Assembly: GCA_004555915.1 (NCBI GenBank)
Contig: SFJM01000065.1
Location: 1 to 7,415 of the forward strand
Length of the DNA: 7,415 nucleotides
DNA from: Clostridiales bacterium
GTDB lineage: Bacteria > Bacillota > Clostridia > Oscillospirales > Butyricicoccaceae
Reading direction: 5' to 3'
The position numbers were made by a program, and so were the translations under genes. Shown here piece by piece: positions 1 through 5,899 of this stretch; positions within the stretch are counted from its first letter, which is position 1, and each line of letters starts with the position of its first letter. A model generated the notes under the pieces. It was given only the letters and a program-made list of their open reading frames with translations, was not told the origin of the DNA and made no database searches.

Positions 1-1
1 G

Positions 2-601
2 GCAGCAATCCATGCAACCGAAGCAACACCGAAGATTACCATCACCTCTCAGCCGGAAGATTACACCGGTGAGGTTGGCACCAAGGCAACCTTTACGGTT
101 GCTGCAGAAGGCAATGAGCTGACCTATCAGTGGCAGTATCAGAACGCCGGCAGCAACTACTGGCAGAATTCTTCCCAGAGCGGCAGCACGACGGACACGC
201 TGACTGTTCCGATCACCGAAGCACGTGATGGCCAGAAGTATCGCTGCGTGATCACCGATGCAGATGGCAATACCGTTACTTCTAATGCGGCAGCAATCCA
301 TGCAACCGAAGCAGCACCGAAGATTACCATTAACACGCAGCCGACCGATTATATCGGTGCGGTTGGTACCAATGCAACCTTCACCGTTGAGGCTACCGGC
401 GACAGTGAGCTGACCTACCAGTGGCAGTATCAGAATGTCGGCGTCAGCTACTGGCAGAACTCTTCCCAGAACGGCAACAAGACCGCAACACTGACTGTAC
501 CGATCACCGAAGCACGTAATGGTCAGAAGTATCGCTGCGTGATCACCGATGCAGATGGCAATACCGTTACTTCCAATGCGGCATCCATCATTGTCGAATA
601 A
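2..601 (+). CDS. C-terminal part of Ig-like repeat surface protein (5' end outside window)
   Basis: The frame is open from the left edge and stops with TAA at 599-601, giving about 199 residues. They form the tail of one repeat and then two Ig-like repeats of 96 and 97 residues, beginning PKITI at base 29 and PKITI at base 317. Each carries the beta-sandwich pattern G-TNATFTVEA, LTYQWQYQN, TLTVPITEA and the YRCVIT strand that holds the usual Ig Trp and C-terminal Cys positions. The protein ends right after the last repeat (ASIIVE), with no LPXTG motif, SLH domain or membrane helix, so any anchor or catalytic domain must lie upstream. Such repeats are common as stalks or binding modules of secreted or cell-wall proteins in Clostridia. 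An extracellular adhesin or spacer role is inference. The start codon, signal peptide and full size cannot be seen. Confidence 0.85.
   Translation, partial: AAIHATEATPKITITSQPEDYTGEVGTKATFTVAAEGNELTYQWQYQNAGSNYWQNSSQSGSTTDTLTVPITEARDGQKYRCVITDADGNTVTSNAAAIHATEAAPKITINTQPTDYIGAVGTNATFTVEATGDSELTYQWQYQNVGVSYWQNSSQNGNKTATLTVPITEARNGQKYRCVITDADGNTVTSNAASIIVE
29..598 (+). repeat. Two tandem Ig-like coding repeats, about 288-291 bp each
   Basis: Unit 1 spans 29-316 and unit 2 spans 317-598; unit 2 gains one codon in the LTYQW region. The last 27 bases of a preceding unit are at 2-28. The units match at DNA level as well as in protein: bases 233-282 are identical to 524-573 over 50 nt, while the middle of each unit has diverged. 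This suggests recent duplication or gene conversion, and the array probably continues to the left of the window. Confidence 0.85.
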
Positions 602-687
602 GTTGCGTTCCAACGGAAAGACAATCTGTAAAGCAGTTGATTTTTATGGTAAAGTAAACAACTGAGTGGGCGCACTGCCTGCGAACA

Positions 688-736
688 AACATCCTGCATG
701 CTATATTCGTATGGTGTGCAGGGTGTTCTTTCATTC
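688..736 (+). terminator. Intrinsic terminator after the Ig-repeat gene
   Basis: Bases 690-705 pair with 710-725 as a continuous 16 bp stem that includes a few G-U pairs. It is closed by a TTCG tetraloop at 706-709 and can be extended by A-T pairs at 688-689. A T-rich tail (TTCTTTCATT) follows, and A-rich bases precede it. It lies about 87 bases after the TAA at 601 and just before the next promoter. Confidence 0.75.
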
Positions 737-747
737 ATGAAAACAGG

Positions 748-776
748 TTGCAATGATGTTCATTAAATGGTATAAT
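748..776 (+). promoter_or_regulatory. Sigma-A-type promoter with extended -10 for the lipoprotein gene
   Basis: The -35 is TTGCAA at 748-753 and the -10 is TATAAT at 771-776, with a 17 base spacer. A TG at 768-769 makes an extended -10. The expected start near 783 gives a leader of about 95 bases before the lipoprotein start codon. Confidence 0.75.
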
Positions 777-877
777 GAAAGAAATTTGAAGCATACAGGC
801 CACTTGAAGGGCATAGCCGCTTTTTCCTGGGAATAAGTTGGATTTATGTTGTATTGCTATAAATCTAGGAGGATTAC

Positions 878-1387
878 ATGATGAGACGTAAAATTCAGGT
901 GATGATCTTGGCCGCATGCATGCTGCTGGCTGCCGGCTGTGGCTCAAAAGATTTATCCGACTCTGTAAACAATGCCGCGACTTCCGCCAATGGTTCCGCT
1001 GCACCCACCAGTGAGTCCGCTGCGGGTACCCCATCTTTAAATGTAGAAAATGATACCTTTACCTTTGAACAGCTGGTACGTCAGGCTGGCGCAAAGGAAG
1101 CAGATGTATTGACGCTGCTTGGAGCCAAGGAAAAGAGCGATTCTTATGCCACAACCCTGTTTGGCGAGAGTGTAACGGTTGTTCTGATCAGCGAAGGGGA
1201 TACCGTAAGCGCAATCAAACTGACCTTCGCAGGGACAAACGCTGATTCGGTTATCAATGCAATTGCTGAAGAGCTGGGCATGGATGGCGAACGCACAGAT
1301 AACACCGCAACATGGTCCTATCAGAATAATACGGTTACGCTGACCACAGATAATCAGAACTGCGTTGTTGATATTACAAAGGCATAA
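878..1387 (+). CDS. Small secreted lipoprotein of unknown function
   Basis: This encodes a protein of 169 residues. Residues 1-20 are a lipoprotein signal peptide: basic MMRRK, a hydrophobic core, and the lipobox LAAGC with the acceptor Cys at residue 21. After cleavage it should be lipid-anchored on the outer face of the membrane. Residues 22-54 are a Ser/Ala/Asn-rich flexible linker. Residues 55-169 form a small mixed alpha/beta domain with helices FEQLVRQAGAKEADVLTLLG and SVINAIAEELGM and alternating beta strands such as VTVVLISEGDTV and CVVDITKA. I do not recognise the family. AGGAGG at 867-872 is 5 bases from the first ATG and 8 from the second in the ATGATG start, so translation may begin at 881. 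The gene stands alone between its own promoter and terminator. A housekeeping or envelope-sensing role would be guesswork. Confidence 0.88.
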   Translation: MMRRKIQVMILAACMLLAAGCGSKDLSDSVNNAATSANGSAAPTSESAAGTPSLNVENDTFTFEQLVRQAGAKEADVLTLLGAKEKSDSYATTLFGESVTVVLISEGDTVSAIKLTFAGTNADSVINAIAEELGMDGERTDNTATWSYQNNTVTLTTDNQNCVVDITKA

Positions 1388-1452
1388 GCAAAGAAGCCTG
1401 CAATAAGACAACGTAACAGAGAAAGATTGTTTATCGGCGATGACAGGGAAAC

Positions 1453-1508
1453 AAAAAGCTGATCGGGGCAGCATGAATTGCATGTCTGCTTCGACCAGCT
1501 TTTTATTT
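1453..1508 (+). terminator. Intrinsic terminator after the lipoprotein gene
   Basis: AAAAAGCTG-A-TCG at 1453-1465 pairs with CGA-C-CAGCTTTTT at 1492-1504, with one A-C mismatch. An inner GCAG/CTGC and CATG/CATG stem sits above it. The T-run TTTTTATTT follows. Because the stem is flanked by A5 and T5 it could also work on the other strand, but there is no minus-strand gene nearby to need it. Confidence 0.8.
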
Positions 1509-1555
1509 ATGTGAATAAACGATAGATTACCTGATGACAGCCTGACCGTTTATGG

Positions 1556-1584
1556 TTGACTTTTTTAATCATGAAAGGTATAAT
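1556..1584 (+). promoter_or_regulatory. Strong sigma-A-type promoter for rubrerythrin
   Basis: The -35 is TTGACT at 1556-1561 and the -10 is a perfect TATAAT at 1579-1584, with a 17 base spacer containing a T6 run. The expected start is about A1591, one base before the leader hairpin begins. No convincing PerR-type operator overlaps it. Confidence 0.82.
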
Positions 1585-1591
1585 ATAGATA

Positions 1592-1648
1592 CAACGTGTA
1601 GCGTAACTGCGTAATTCCGGTTGCTCGCTGCACGTTGATTTTTTTTAT
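1592..1648 (+). terminator. Terminator-like leader hairpin at the 5' end of the rubrerythrin mRNA
   Basis: CAACGTGTAGCG at 1592-1603 pairs with CGCTGCACGTTG at 1626-1637 (12 bp, one G-U). An inner AACTG/CGGTT stem lies at 1605-1609 and 1618-1622. The outer stem is followed by T8 at 1639-1646. It has the full form of an intrinsic terminator, yet lies between the promoter and the SD GGAGG at 1651-1655, with the U-run nearly touching the SD. It could be an attenuator, a 5' stabilising hairpin, or the end of a roughly 55 nt RNA. Which of these applies is inference. Confidence 0.65.
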
Positions 1649-1659
1649 TTGGAGGCAAT

Positions 1660-2325
1660 ATGATGGAACAATGGAAATGCAGTATTTGCGGATATATTCA
1701 TGAAGGAGCGCTGCCTGAGCATTTTACCTGCCCGATTTGTAACAATCCTGCGTCTGTTTTTGAACGCGTGGAACAGGTTCAGACCAGTATAAACAGATAC
1801 AAGGGAACAAAAACAGAAAAGAATCTCGAAGAAGCCTTTTCCGGGGAAAGTCAGGCGAGAAATAAGTATACATTTTTTGCCAGTGTTGCCCGGCACGAGG
1901 GCTATGAGCAGCTGGCAGAGCTGTTTCTGACGACAGCACGCAATGAACAGGCACATGCCCGGATGTGGTTTGAAGCTTTGGGCGGAATCGGTGGAACTGT
2001 TGCCAATTTGCTTGCAGCTGCAGAAGGCGAAAACTATGAGTGGACAGATATGTATGATCGAATGGCCAGAGAGGCGGATGAGGAAGGCTTTCACGATATA
2101 GCAGAGAAGTTCCGTCAGGTAGCAGTCATTGAAAAAGCACATGAAGAACGGTACCGCAAGCTGCTTTACAATGTGGAGATGCAGCAGGTGTTTGCCAAGA
2201 GCGGTCAGACCATGTGGGAATGCCGTGTCTGCGGACATTTGGTTGTTGGAACAACGGCTCCTGCGGTATGCCCTGTTTGCAGCCACAGCCAGAGCTATTT
2301 TGAAATTCGCAAGGAAAACTACTAA
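1660..2325 (+). CDS. Rubrerythrin with N- and C-terminal rubredoxin domains
   Basis: This is a cytoplasmic non-haem diiron peroxidase, 221 residues, expected to reduce hydrogen peroxide with electrons passed through rubredoxin Fe-Cys4 centres. Domains in order: rubredoxin-like knuckles C7-x2-C10 and C24-x2-C27; a four-helix ferritin-like domain at about 50-178; then a second rubredoxin with C188-x2-C191 and C204-x2-C207. The diiron ligands expected from the family are visible: E63 in SGESQARNKY, E96 and H99 in NEQAHA, E124 and E127 in GENYEW, E158 and H161 in EKAH. Classical rubrerythrin has only the C-terminal centre and reverse rubrerythrin only the N-terminal one, so this has both. GGAGG at 1651-1655 is 4 bases from the first ATG and 7 from the second (1663), so the shorter start is likely. 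It has its own promoter and hairpin leader. A cytidylate-kinase-like gene follows. Confidence 0.95.
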   Translation: MMEQWKCSICGYIHEGALPEHFTCPICNNPASVFERVEQVQTSINRYKGTKTEKNLEEAFSGESQARNKYTFFASVARHEGYEQLAELFLTTARNEQAHARMWFEALGGIGGTVANLLAAAEGENYEWTDMYDRMAREADEEGFHDIAEKFRQVAVIEKAHEERYRKLLYNVEMQQVFAKSGQTMWECRVCGHLVVGTTAPAVCPVCSHSQSYFEIRKENY

Positions 2326-2345
2326 ATCTAATATCGTATGCAGTG

Positions 2346-2392
2346 TGCAGCCAGGAGGCATAAGTCCAGCTTTCCCGGCTGCATATTTTTTT
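2346..2392 (+). terminator. Intrinsic terminator between rubrerythrin and the kinase-like gene
   Basis: TGCAGCC-A-GGA at 2346-2356 pairs with TCC-C-GGCTGCA at 2373-2383. It is followed by TA and T7 at 2386-2392. A competing outer pairing, TATGCAG at 2337-2343 with CTGCATA at 2379-2385, shares the same right arm. Only 7 bases separate the T-run from the SD of the next gene, so that gene depends on read-through unless a promoter is hidden here. Confidence 0.75.
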
Positions 2393-2415
2393 GTCACATG
2401 GAGGTGAAAACAAAC

Positions 2416-3035
2416 ATGGCTTCTCAACCCAACTCTGCGAGTAACAGGATTATTACAATCAGCCGCGAATTCGGCAGTGGTGGCCGTACAATTGGCAAAA
2501 AAACTGCGGAAAAGCTTGGGATTCCCTGTTACGATGCCCAGCTGATCCAGAAAATCGCCGAGGAAAGTGGATTTGCTGCGGATTATGTCAGAAAAGAAGG
2601 GGAAGATGCAGTGGGAGGATGGATTTTTCCAATCATAACGGATCGCACGATGGGAATGACAAATCAGGATACATTATGGGTGATTCAGCGGAAGATTATC
2701 CTTGAACTGGCAGAAAAAGTCCCTGCGTTATTGTTGGCAGATGTGCTGACTTCATTTTAAGAGGCAAGGCAGACTGCCTGAATGCATTTATCTACGCCAG
2801 CATGGAATGCCGGGCGGCGCGTATTGTGAAAGAATATGGCGAAAGGGAACAGTCGCCGGAACGCCACCTGAAGGAAAAAGATAGACGCCGGGCAGCCTAT
2901 CATCGGTTCTATACCGACATGACATGGGGGCATGCGCAGAATTACCATATCTGTCTGGACAGCGGTACACTTGGGATCAATACATGTGTTGAAATTCTTA
3001 GCCGTCTATATCATAAAGAAGCCATCCAGGCCTGA
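2416..3035 (+). pseudogene. Cytidylate-kinase-like protein, frameshifted (about 206 residues if repaired)
   Basis: The gene reads in one frame from ATG 2416 to TAA 2760 (114 residues) and continues in the -1 frame from about 2718 to TGA 3035. The first part has the nucleotide-binding start ITISREFGSGGRTIGKK (residues 12-29). The second part, after the shift, reads SPCVIVGRCADFIL, then ECRAARIVKEYGE, the basic lid KDRRRAAYHRFYTD, and YHICLDSGTLGI near the end. These are hallmarks of the cytidylate-kinase-like P-loop family, whose members are near 200 residues. The break lies at AAAAA (2714-2718): one more A would give EKSPCVIVGRC, the expected text. Causes could be a real mutation, a sequencing error, or a -1 ribosomal slip. 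The start is set by GGAGGTG at 2400-2406, 9 bases upstream. The truncated product would lack the lid and the C-terminal half and should be inactive. The physiological substrate is not known from sequence. Confidence 0.85.
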
Positions 3036-3072
3036 GTTTTGGCAGGAATACCGGGAGTCTGGCTGATGGTTG

Positions 3073-3110
3073 AAAGCCGGGCCTGGCAATGCTGTCAGAC
3101 CCGGCTTTAT
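3073..3110 (+). terminator. Terminator hairpin between the convergent kinase-like and transporter genes
   Basis: AAAGCCGGG at 3073-3081 pairs exactly with CCCGGCTTT at 3100-3108. An inner CTGGCA/TGTCAG stem (one G-U) closes on the loop ATGC. It lies between two convergent genes and has A3/T3 flanks, so it may serve both strands, although neither T-tail is long. Confidence 0.65.
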
Positions 3111-3150
3111 GGTTTATCGTCAGCGGTTTGGAACGAAGTCTTTTGCCGTG

Positions 3151-4299
3151 TTATGTGTCTTTTCGATGAGCACGGCGCTCCAGCTGTACGAGCAGGAGAG
3201 AGCTGACAAGCATGCCGGCAACAGCGGCAGTGATTGCCATCATGCCGGCGGAGATGCCCAGCCGCGCCCCGACTGCGCCAGTGATATACGGCATAACAAT
3301 TGCGCCAATTCCGGCGGTGGGCAGGAGGATGCCCATGGCGCGCGCAGACATGGCGGAGCCGACACACGCAACTGCCGTCGGATTAATACCCGCAATGGAG
3401 AGCCCAAACAGCGCCAGCAGTACAAGTGCGGCTATGGAATGGTGTGCGTTCATGAGTCCCATGTAGCTAATGAGACAGCAGACCGACATAACGGCCAGTG
3501 CGCGGGGACGGCTGCGGATCGGCAGGACGAACGCTACGGCAAGCCGTCCAATCAGCGTTGCCAGCCAGATGACGGTGATGGTGCCCTGGCTCCAGAAGGG
3601 AGGCAGGATGCCGGTATCCTTAAAATATGTGACCATCCAGCCGGTCACACTGATTTCTGTGCAGTTCTGGAAGAAGATCAGGGCTGTGAGAATCCAGAAG
3701 CGTGTACTGCGCAGAAAACTCCAGTCCCCATCCGCCTGTCCGGATATCCGCCGGGCGGCAGTTAGCCCCGCACGGGAAAACAGCAGCCACAGCAGAAGAC
3801 CACACACAGCAAAGCCAAACATGGAGGCATTCCAGCTGATCCGGCTCAGCGCTGCGATAAACAGCGGAGACAGCAGCGCACCGACAGCATATGCCGCGTG
3901 GATGAGATTTAATGAACGGGTACGGTCTGGGGCTTTTCCGGCCAGCACATTGCTGGCATTGAGCGTACTGCCCTTTCCGATGCCCGCAAGAAAGAACGCA
4001 GCCAGCAGCCACAGCGGGTTGCCTGACACCGCCATCAGGCAGAAGCCAAGCATATAGCCTGCTGAGAGCAGGAGAACGGTGCGCCGGTCACCGAGATATG
4101 CGGGAAGTATGCCGGTCAGGAAAGCGGAGACCAGATTGCCGACGCTGAGCGCAGCGAGAAGCGTTCCGCCCCATTCATAATCAAACCCGTAACGCTCCTG
4201 CAAAATCGTGAGCAGCACGCCGCCGCTTGCAACACATGCGCCGCTGAAAAACATCGTACCGCGTGCACAGATATCTGGCTGTAATGCCTGATTTTTCAT
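3151..4299 (-). CDS. Major facilitator superfamily transporter
   Basis: This is a 382-residue integral membrane protein with about twelve hydrophobic helices in two halves. They are separated by a basic, polar loop near residues 175-198 (SRAGLTAARRISGQADGDWS). The loop after helix 2 carries the shortened MFS motif A, AYLGDRRTVLLL, at about 67-78. Other typical stretches are FLAGIGKGSTLNASNVL in helix 4, HAAYAVGALLSPLF in helix 5 and FGLSIAGINPTAVACVG in the second half. It is likely a secondary, ion-gradient-driven carrier. The substrate cannot be read from the sequence; sugar or drug carriers are both possible. The start at 4299 is chosen because AGGAGG (plus-strand 4306-4311) lies 6 bases before it. 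A longer reading from 4344 would begin inside the promoter -10. The gene is visibly GC-richer than its neighbours; hand count for 3301-3360 is 43 of 60. Confidence 0.9.
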   Translation of the reverse strand: MKNQALQPDICARGTMFFSGACVASGGVLLTILQERYGFDYEWGGTLLAALSVGNLVSAFLTGILPAYLGDRRTVLLLSAGYMLGFCLMAVSGNPLWLLAAFFLAGIGKGSTLNASNVLAGKAPDRTRSLNLIHAAYAVGALLSPLFIAALSRISWNASMFGFAVCGLLLWLLFSRAGLTAARRISGQADGDWSFLRSTRFWILTALIFFQNCTEISVTGWMVTYFKDTGILPPFWSQGTITVIWLATLIGRLAVAFVLPIRSRPRALAVMSVCCLISYMGLMNAHHSIAALVLLALFGLSIAGINPTAVACVGSAMSARAMGILLPTAGIGAIVMPYITGAVGARLGISAGMMAITAAVAGMLVSSLLLVQLERRAHRKDT

Positions 4300-4339
4300 T
4301 GTTATCCTCCTGTATTTGCCCAATTCGATTACTCCGAAA

Positions 4340-4369
4340 ATCATACCGCATACGTTCGGGTGTTGTCAA
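4340..4369 (-). promoter_or_regulatory. Promoter of the MFS transporter gene
   Basis: On the minus strand, TTGACA (plus 4364-4369) and TATGAT (plus 4340-4345) are separated by 18 bases. A start near 4333 leaves a leader of about 34 bases containing the AGGAGG site. It is divergent from the dus promoter, whose -35 begins 36 bases away. Confidence 0.8.
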
Positions 4370-4405
4370 CAGTGGTTTTGCCCTGCGCCGCACAGACTGG
4401 CGGCA

Positions 4406-4434
4406 TTGATTTTTGAATGCAGATACCGTATACT
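4406..4434 (+). promoter_or_regulatory. Promoter of the dihydrouridine synthase gene
   Basis: TTGATT at 4406-4411 and TATACT at 4429-4434 have a 17 base spacer. The expected start is near 4441, about 35 bases before the ATG. Confidence 0.75.
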
Positions 4435-4475
4435 GAGAGACAAATCAAACTGCTGCATATATAGGATGGATTTTC

Positions 4476-5435
4476 ATGATGAAATATTATTTTGCTCCGC
4501 TTGAAGGAATTACGGGATACATATTCAGAAACACGTATCAGGAGTTTTTTGACGGGATTGACACATATTTTTCCCCGTTTCTGGGGCCAAAATGCGACGG
4601 AGGACTGCGGTCAGCAGAAATTAATGATATTTTACCGGAGCATAACCGTGGTTTACAGCTGGTGCCGCAGATTCTGACCAATCATGCTGCGGCATTTCGG
4701 ATCACCGCAGACCGACTGCAGGAATATGGCTATCCGGAGGTTAATCTGAACCTCGGCTGTCCATCAGGGACAGTTGTGGCAAAAAAGAAGGGAGCAGGTT
4801 TTCTGGCGGAAACAGAGCTGCTGGAGCGTTTTCTGGATGAAATCTTTTCCCAGTGCCGCGTCCGGATTTCCATCAAAACCAGAATCGGAATGAACAGCGC
4901 GGAGGAATTCCCGGCGCTGCTGGAGCTGTTTAATCAGTATCCGGTTTCCGAACTTATTGTTCATCCGCGCGTGCAGAGGGATTTTTATCAAAATAAGCCA
5001 AATTGGGACGCATTTGCCCGGGCTGTGGCTGACGCAAAGATGCCGGTATGCTACAATGGCGATCTGTTCACAACGGAGGACATCCGATGCTTTGCGGCAA
5101 GATTTCCCGGTGTGCAGACCGTGATGCTCGGACGCGGTCTGCTGGCAAATCCCGGGCTGGCAGCACAGGCAGAAGGAAGGGAGCCGGTGGAAAAGCAGAA
5201 ATTGTATAGCTTTCATCGTGTGCTGTTGGAACGTTATCAGGAGGTTTTGTCGGGACAGCGCAATGTGCTGTTTAAGATGAAGGAGCTATGGATGTATCTG
5301 GGCTGTCTGTTTGCACATCACGAAAAATACACCAAGAAAATCCGGAAGGCGCAGACACTGGCAGCATATCAGAAAGCAGTTGACGAGCTGTTTGCAGAGC
5401 AGGAGCTGTTGTGCGAATCGACTTATACCGGCTGA
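4476..5435 (+). CDS. dus: tRNA-dihydrouridine synthase family protein
   Basis: This is an FMN-dependent enzyme that reduces specific uridines in tRNA to dihydrouridine with NAD(P)H, in the cytoplasm. The 319 residues match the family's usual length. The TIM-barrel flavin-binding motifs appear in order: APLEGITGYIFRN at 7-19; NLGCPSGTV with the catalytic Cys at 95, followed by KKKGAGFL; IKTRIG with the flavin-contacting Lys 134; IVHPRV with His 163; YNGDLFT at 193-199; and MLGRGLLANP at 217-226. The C-terminal 70 or so residues form the helical tRNA-binding part. The start is the first ATG of ATGATG. AGGATGGA at 4463-4470 lies ahead, and the second ATG (4479) is equally possible. The gene has its own promoter, stands alone, and ends before a terminator. 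The subtype, and so the target position, cannot be assigned. Confidence 0.93.
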   Translation: MMKYYFAPLEGITGYIFRNTYQEFFDGIDTYFSPFLGPKCDGGLRSAEINDILPEHNRGLQLVPQILTNHAAAFRITADRLQEYGYPEVNLNLGCPSGTVVAKKKGAGFLAETELLERFLDEIFSQCRVRISIKTRIGMNSAEEFPALLELFNQYPVSELIVHPRVQRDFYQNKPNWDAFARAVADAKMPVCYNGDLFTTEDIRCFAARFPGVQTVMLGRGLLANPGLAAQAEGREPVEKQKLYSFHRVLLERYQEVLSGQRNVLFKMKELWMYLGCLFAHHEKYTKKIRKAQTLAAYQKAVDELFAEQELLCESTYTG

Positions 5436-5515
5436 AAAAAAGACTTTGCTGAAGGTCTGCGTTTCTGTGTGTACAGCGCGGTCAGACACGCTGCCAAAGC
5501 CAATATGCCTGATGG

Positions 5516-5566
5516 GAAAGCCCGGTGATCAAGGATGGTTCATTCTCTGATCGCCGGGTCTTTTGT
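5516..5566 (+). terminator. Intrinsic terminator downstream of dus
   Basis: CCCGGTGATCA at 5521-5531 pairs with TGATCGCCGGG at 5548-5558 (11 bp, one G-U). It is followed by TCTTTTGTT and preceded by GGGAAAG. It lies about 85 bases beyond the dus stop codon. The stretch between, 5436-5515, shows no gene. Confidence 0.82.
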
Positions 5567-5692
5567 TATGCAATTTTTCTGTATGAGATAGACCTGGAAT
5601 AATCATTGTTAACAGTTCTGGAATTTATTGCGGTGGACAACTTTTTTTGTGCGATTATTATTACACTATATTTATTTGAAAGGAATGGTCAT
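5567..5692 (+). other. AT-rich leader ahead of the phage-type genes; no clear promoter
   Basis: This stretch separates the host dus terminator from the phage-like genes. The only promoter-like pair I see is TGGACA at 5634-5639 with TTATTA at 5658-5663 (18 base spacer), which is weak. The SD for the next gene is GAAAGGA at 5678-5684. I see no tRNA gene, integrase site or direct repeat that would mark an attachment site. Confidence 0.35.
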
Positions 5693-5899
5693 ATGATTTC
5701 TACTATTTGCTATGATTATCTGCATGATAATATAGTCCGCTTTGATCTTTGCGGTCTTTCATCGGATCCAAAACCTGTTCCCAATTTTGAAAAAAGAATC
5801 ATTGCAAACGGAAGCTCATTCATCGAAATGGATACCGGTTTGCTGTATCTTTTTGACGAGAATTCTCAAAAATGGTTAGAGTTTGGAGTGAATGTATGA
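5693..5899 (+). CDS. Small phage tail-region protein
   Basis: This encodes 68 residues from MISTICYDYL to EFGVNV. The start at 5693 is preferred because GAAAGGA lies 8 bases upstream; in-frame Met codons further up have no SD. The second half has the pattern NGSSFIEMDTGLLYLFDENSQKW. I recall this from small proteins encoded next to tail genes in Firmicutes phages, usually as GSTFIEMDTGKVY-like text followed by an acidic residue and Trp. It is probably a small beta-rich structural or assembly protein, but its exact role is unknown. It ends in ATGA, overlapping the start of the next gene, so the two are translationally coupled. GC is low: 65 of 180 by hand count over 5701-5880, unlike the host genes upstream. 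Confidence 0.75.
   Translation: MISTICYDYLHDNIVRFDLCGLSSDPKPVPNFEKRIIANGSSFIEMDTGLLYLFDENSQKWLEFGVNV

Noticed and set aside
1572..1592. Possible PerR operator over the rubrerythrin -10 region
   Set aside because: The ends GTAT and ATAC are symmetric, but the centre does not match the TTATAATNATTATAA consensus.
2338..2415. Upstream start for the kinase-like gene at 2338
   Set aside because: No SD precedes it and it would translate through the terminator hairpin; 2416 has GGAGGTG at good spacing.
1645..2427. Long minus-strand open frame opposite rubrerythrin
   Set aside because: It lies antisense to a gene with complete family motifs, has no SD, and its translation is Cys/His/Phe-rich without domains.
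2711..2721. Classical -1 programmed frameshift heptamer
   Set aside because: The zero-frame codons are GAA AAA GTC, which do not form X XXY YYZ. A slip on the A run is possible, but the site is not canonical and I saw no clear downstream stimulatory structure.
3070..4057. Plus-strand open frames opposite the transporter
   Set aside because: They are by-products of the high GC of the MFS gene; the minus-strand reading has helices, motif A, an SD and a promoter.
5606..5692. Upstream start for the small phage-type protein at 5606
   Set aside because: It has no SD, and the added residues are a hydrophobic stretch not expected for this protein; 5693 has a well-placed SD.
5436..5692. Phage attachment site or tRNA gene next to dus
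   Set aside because: No cloverleaf or repeated core sequence was found by eye in this stretch.
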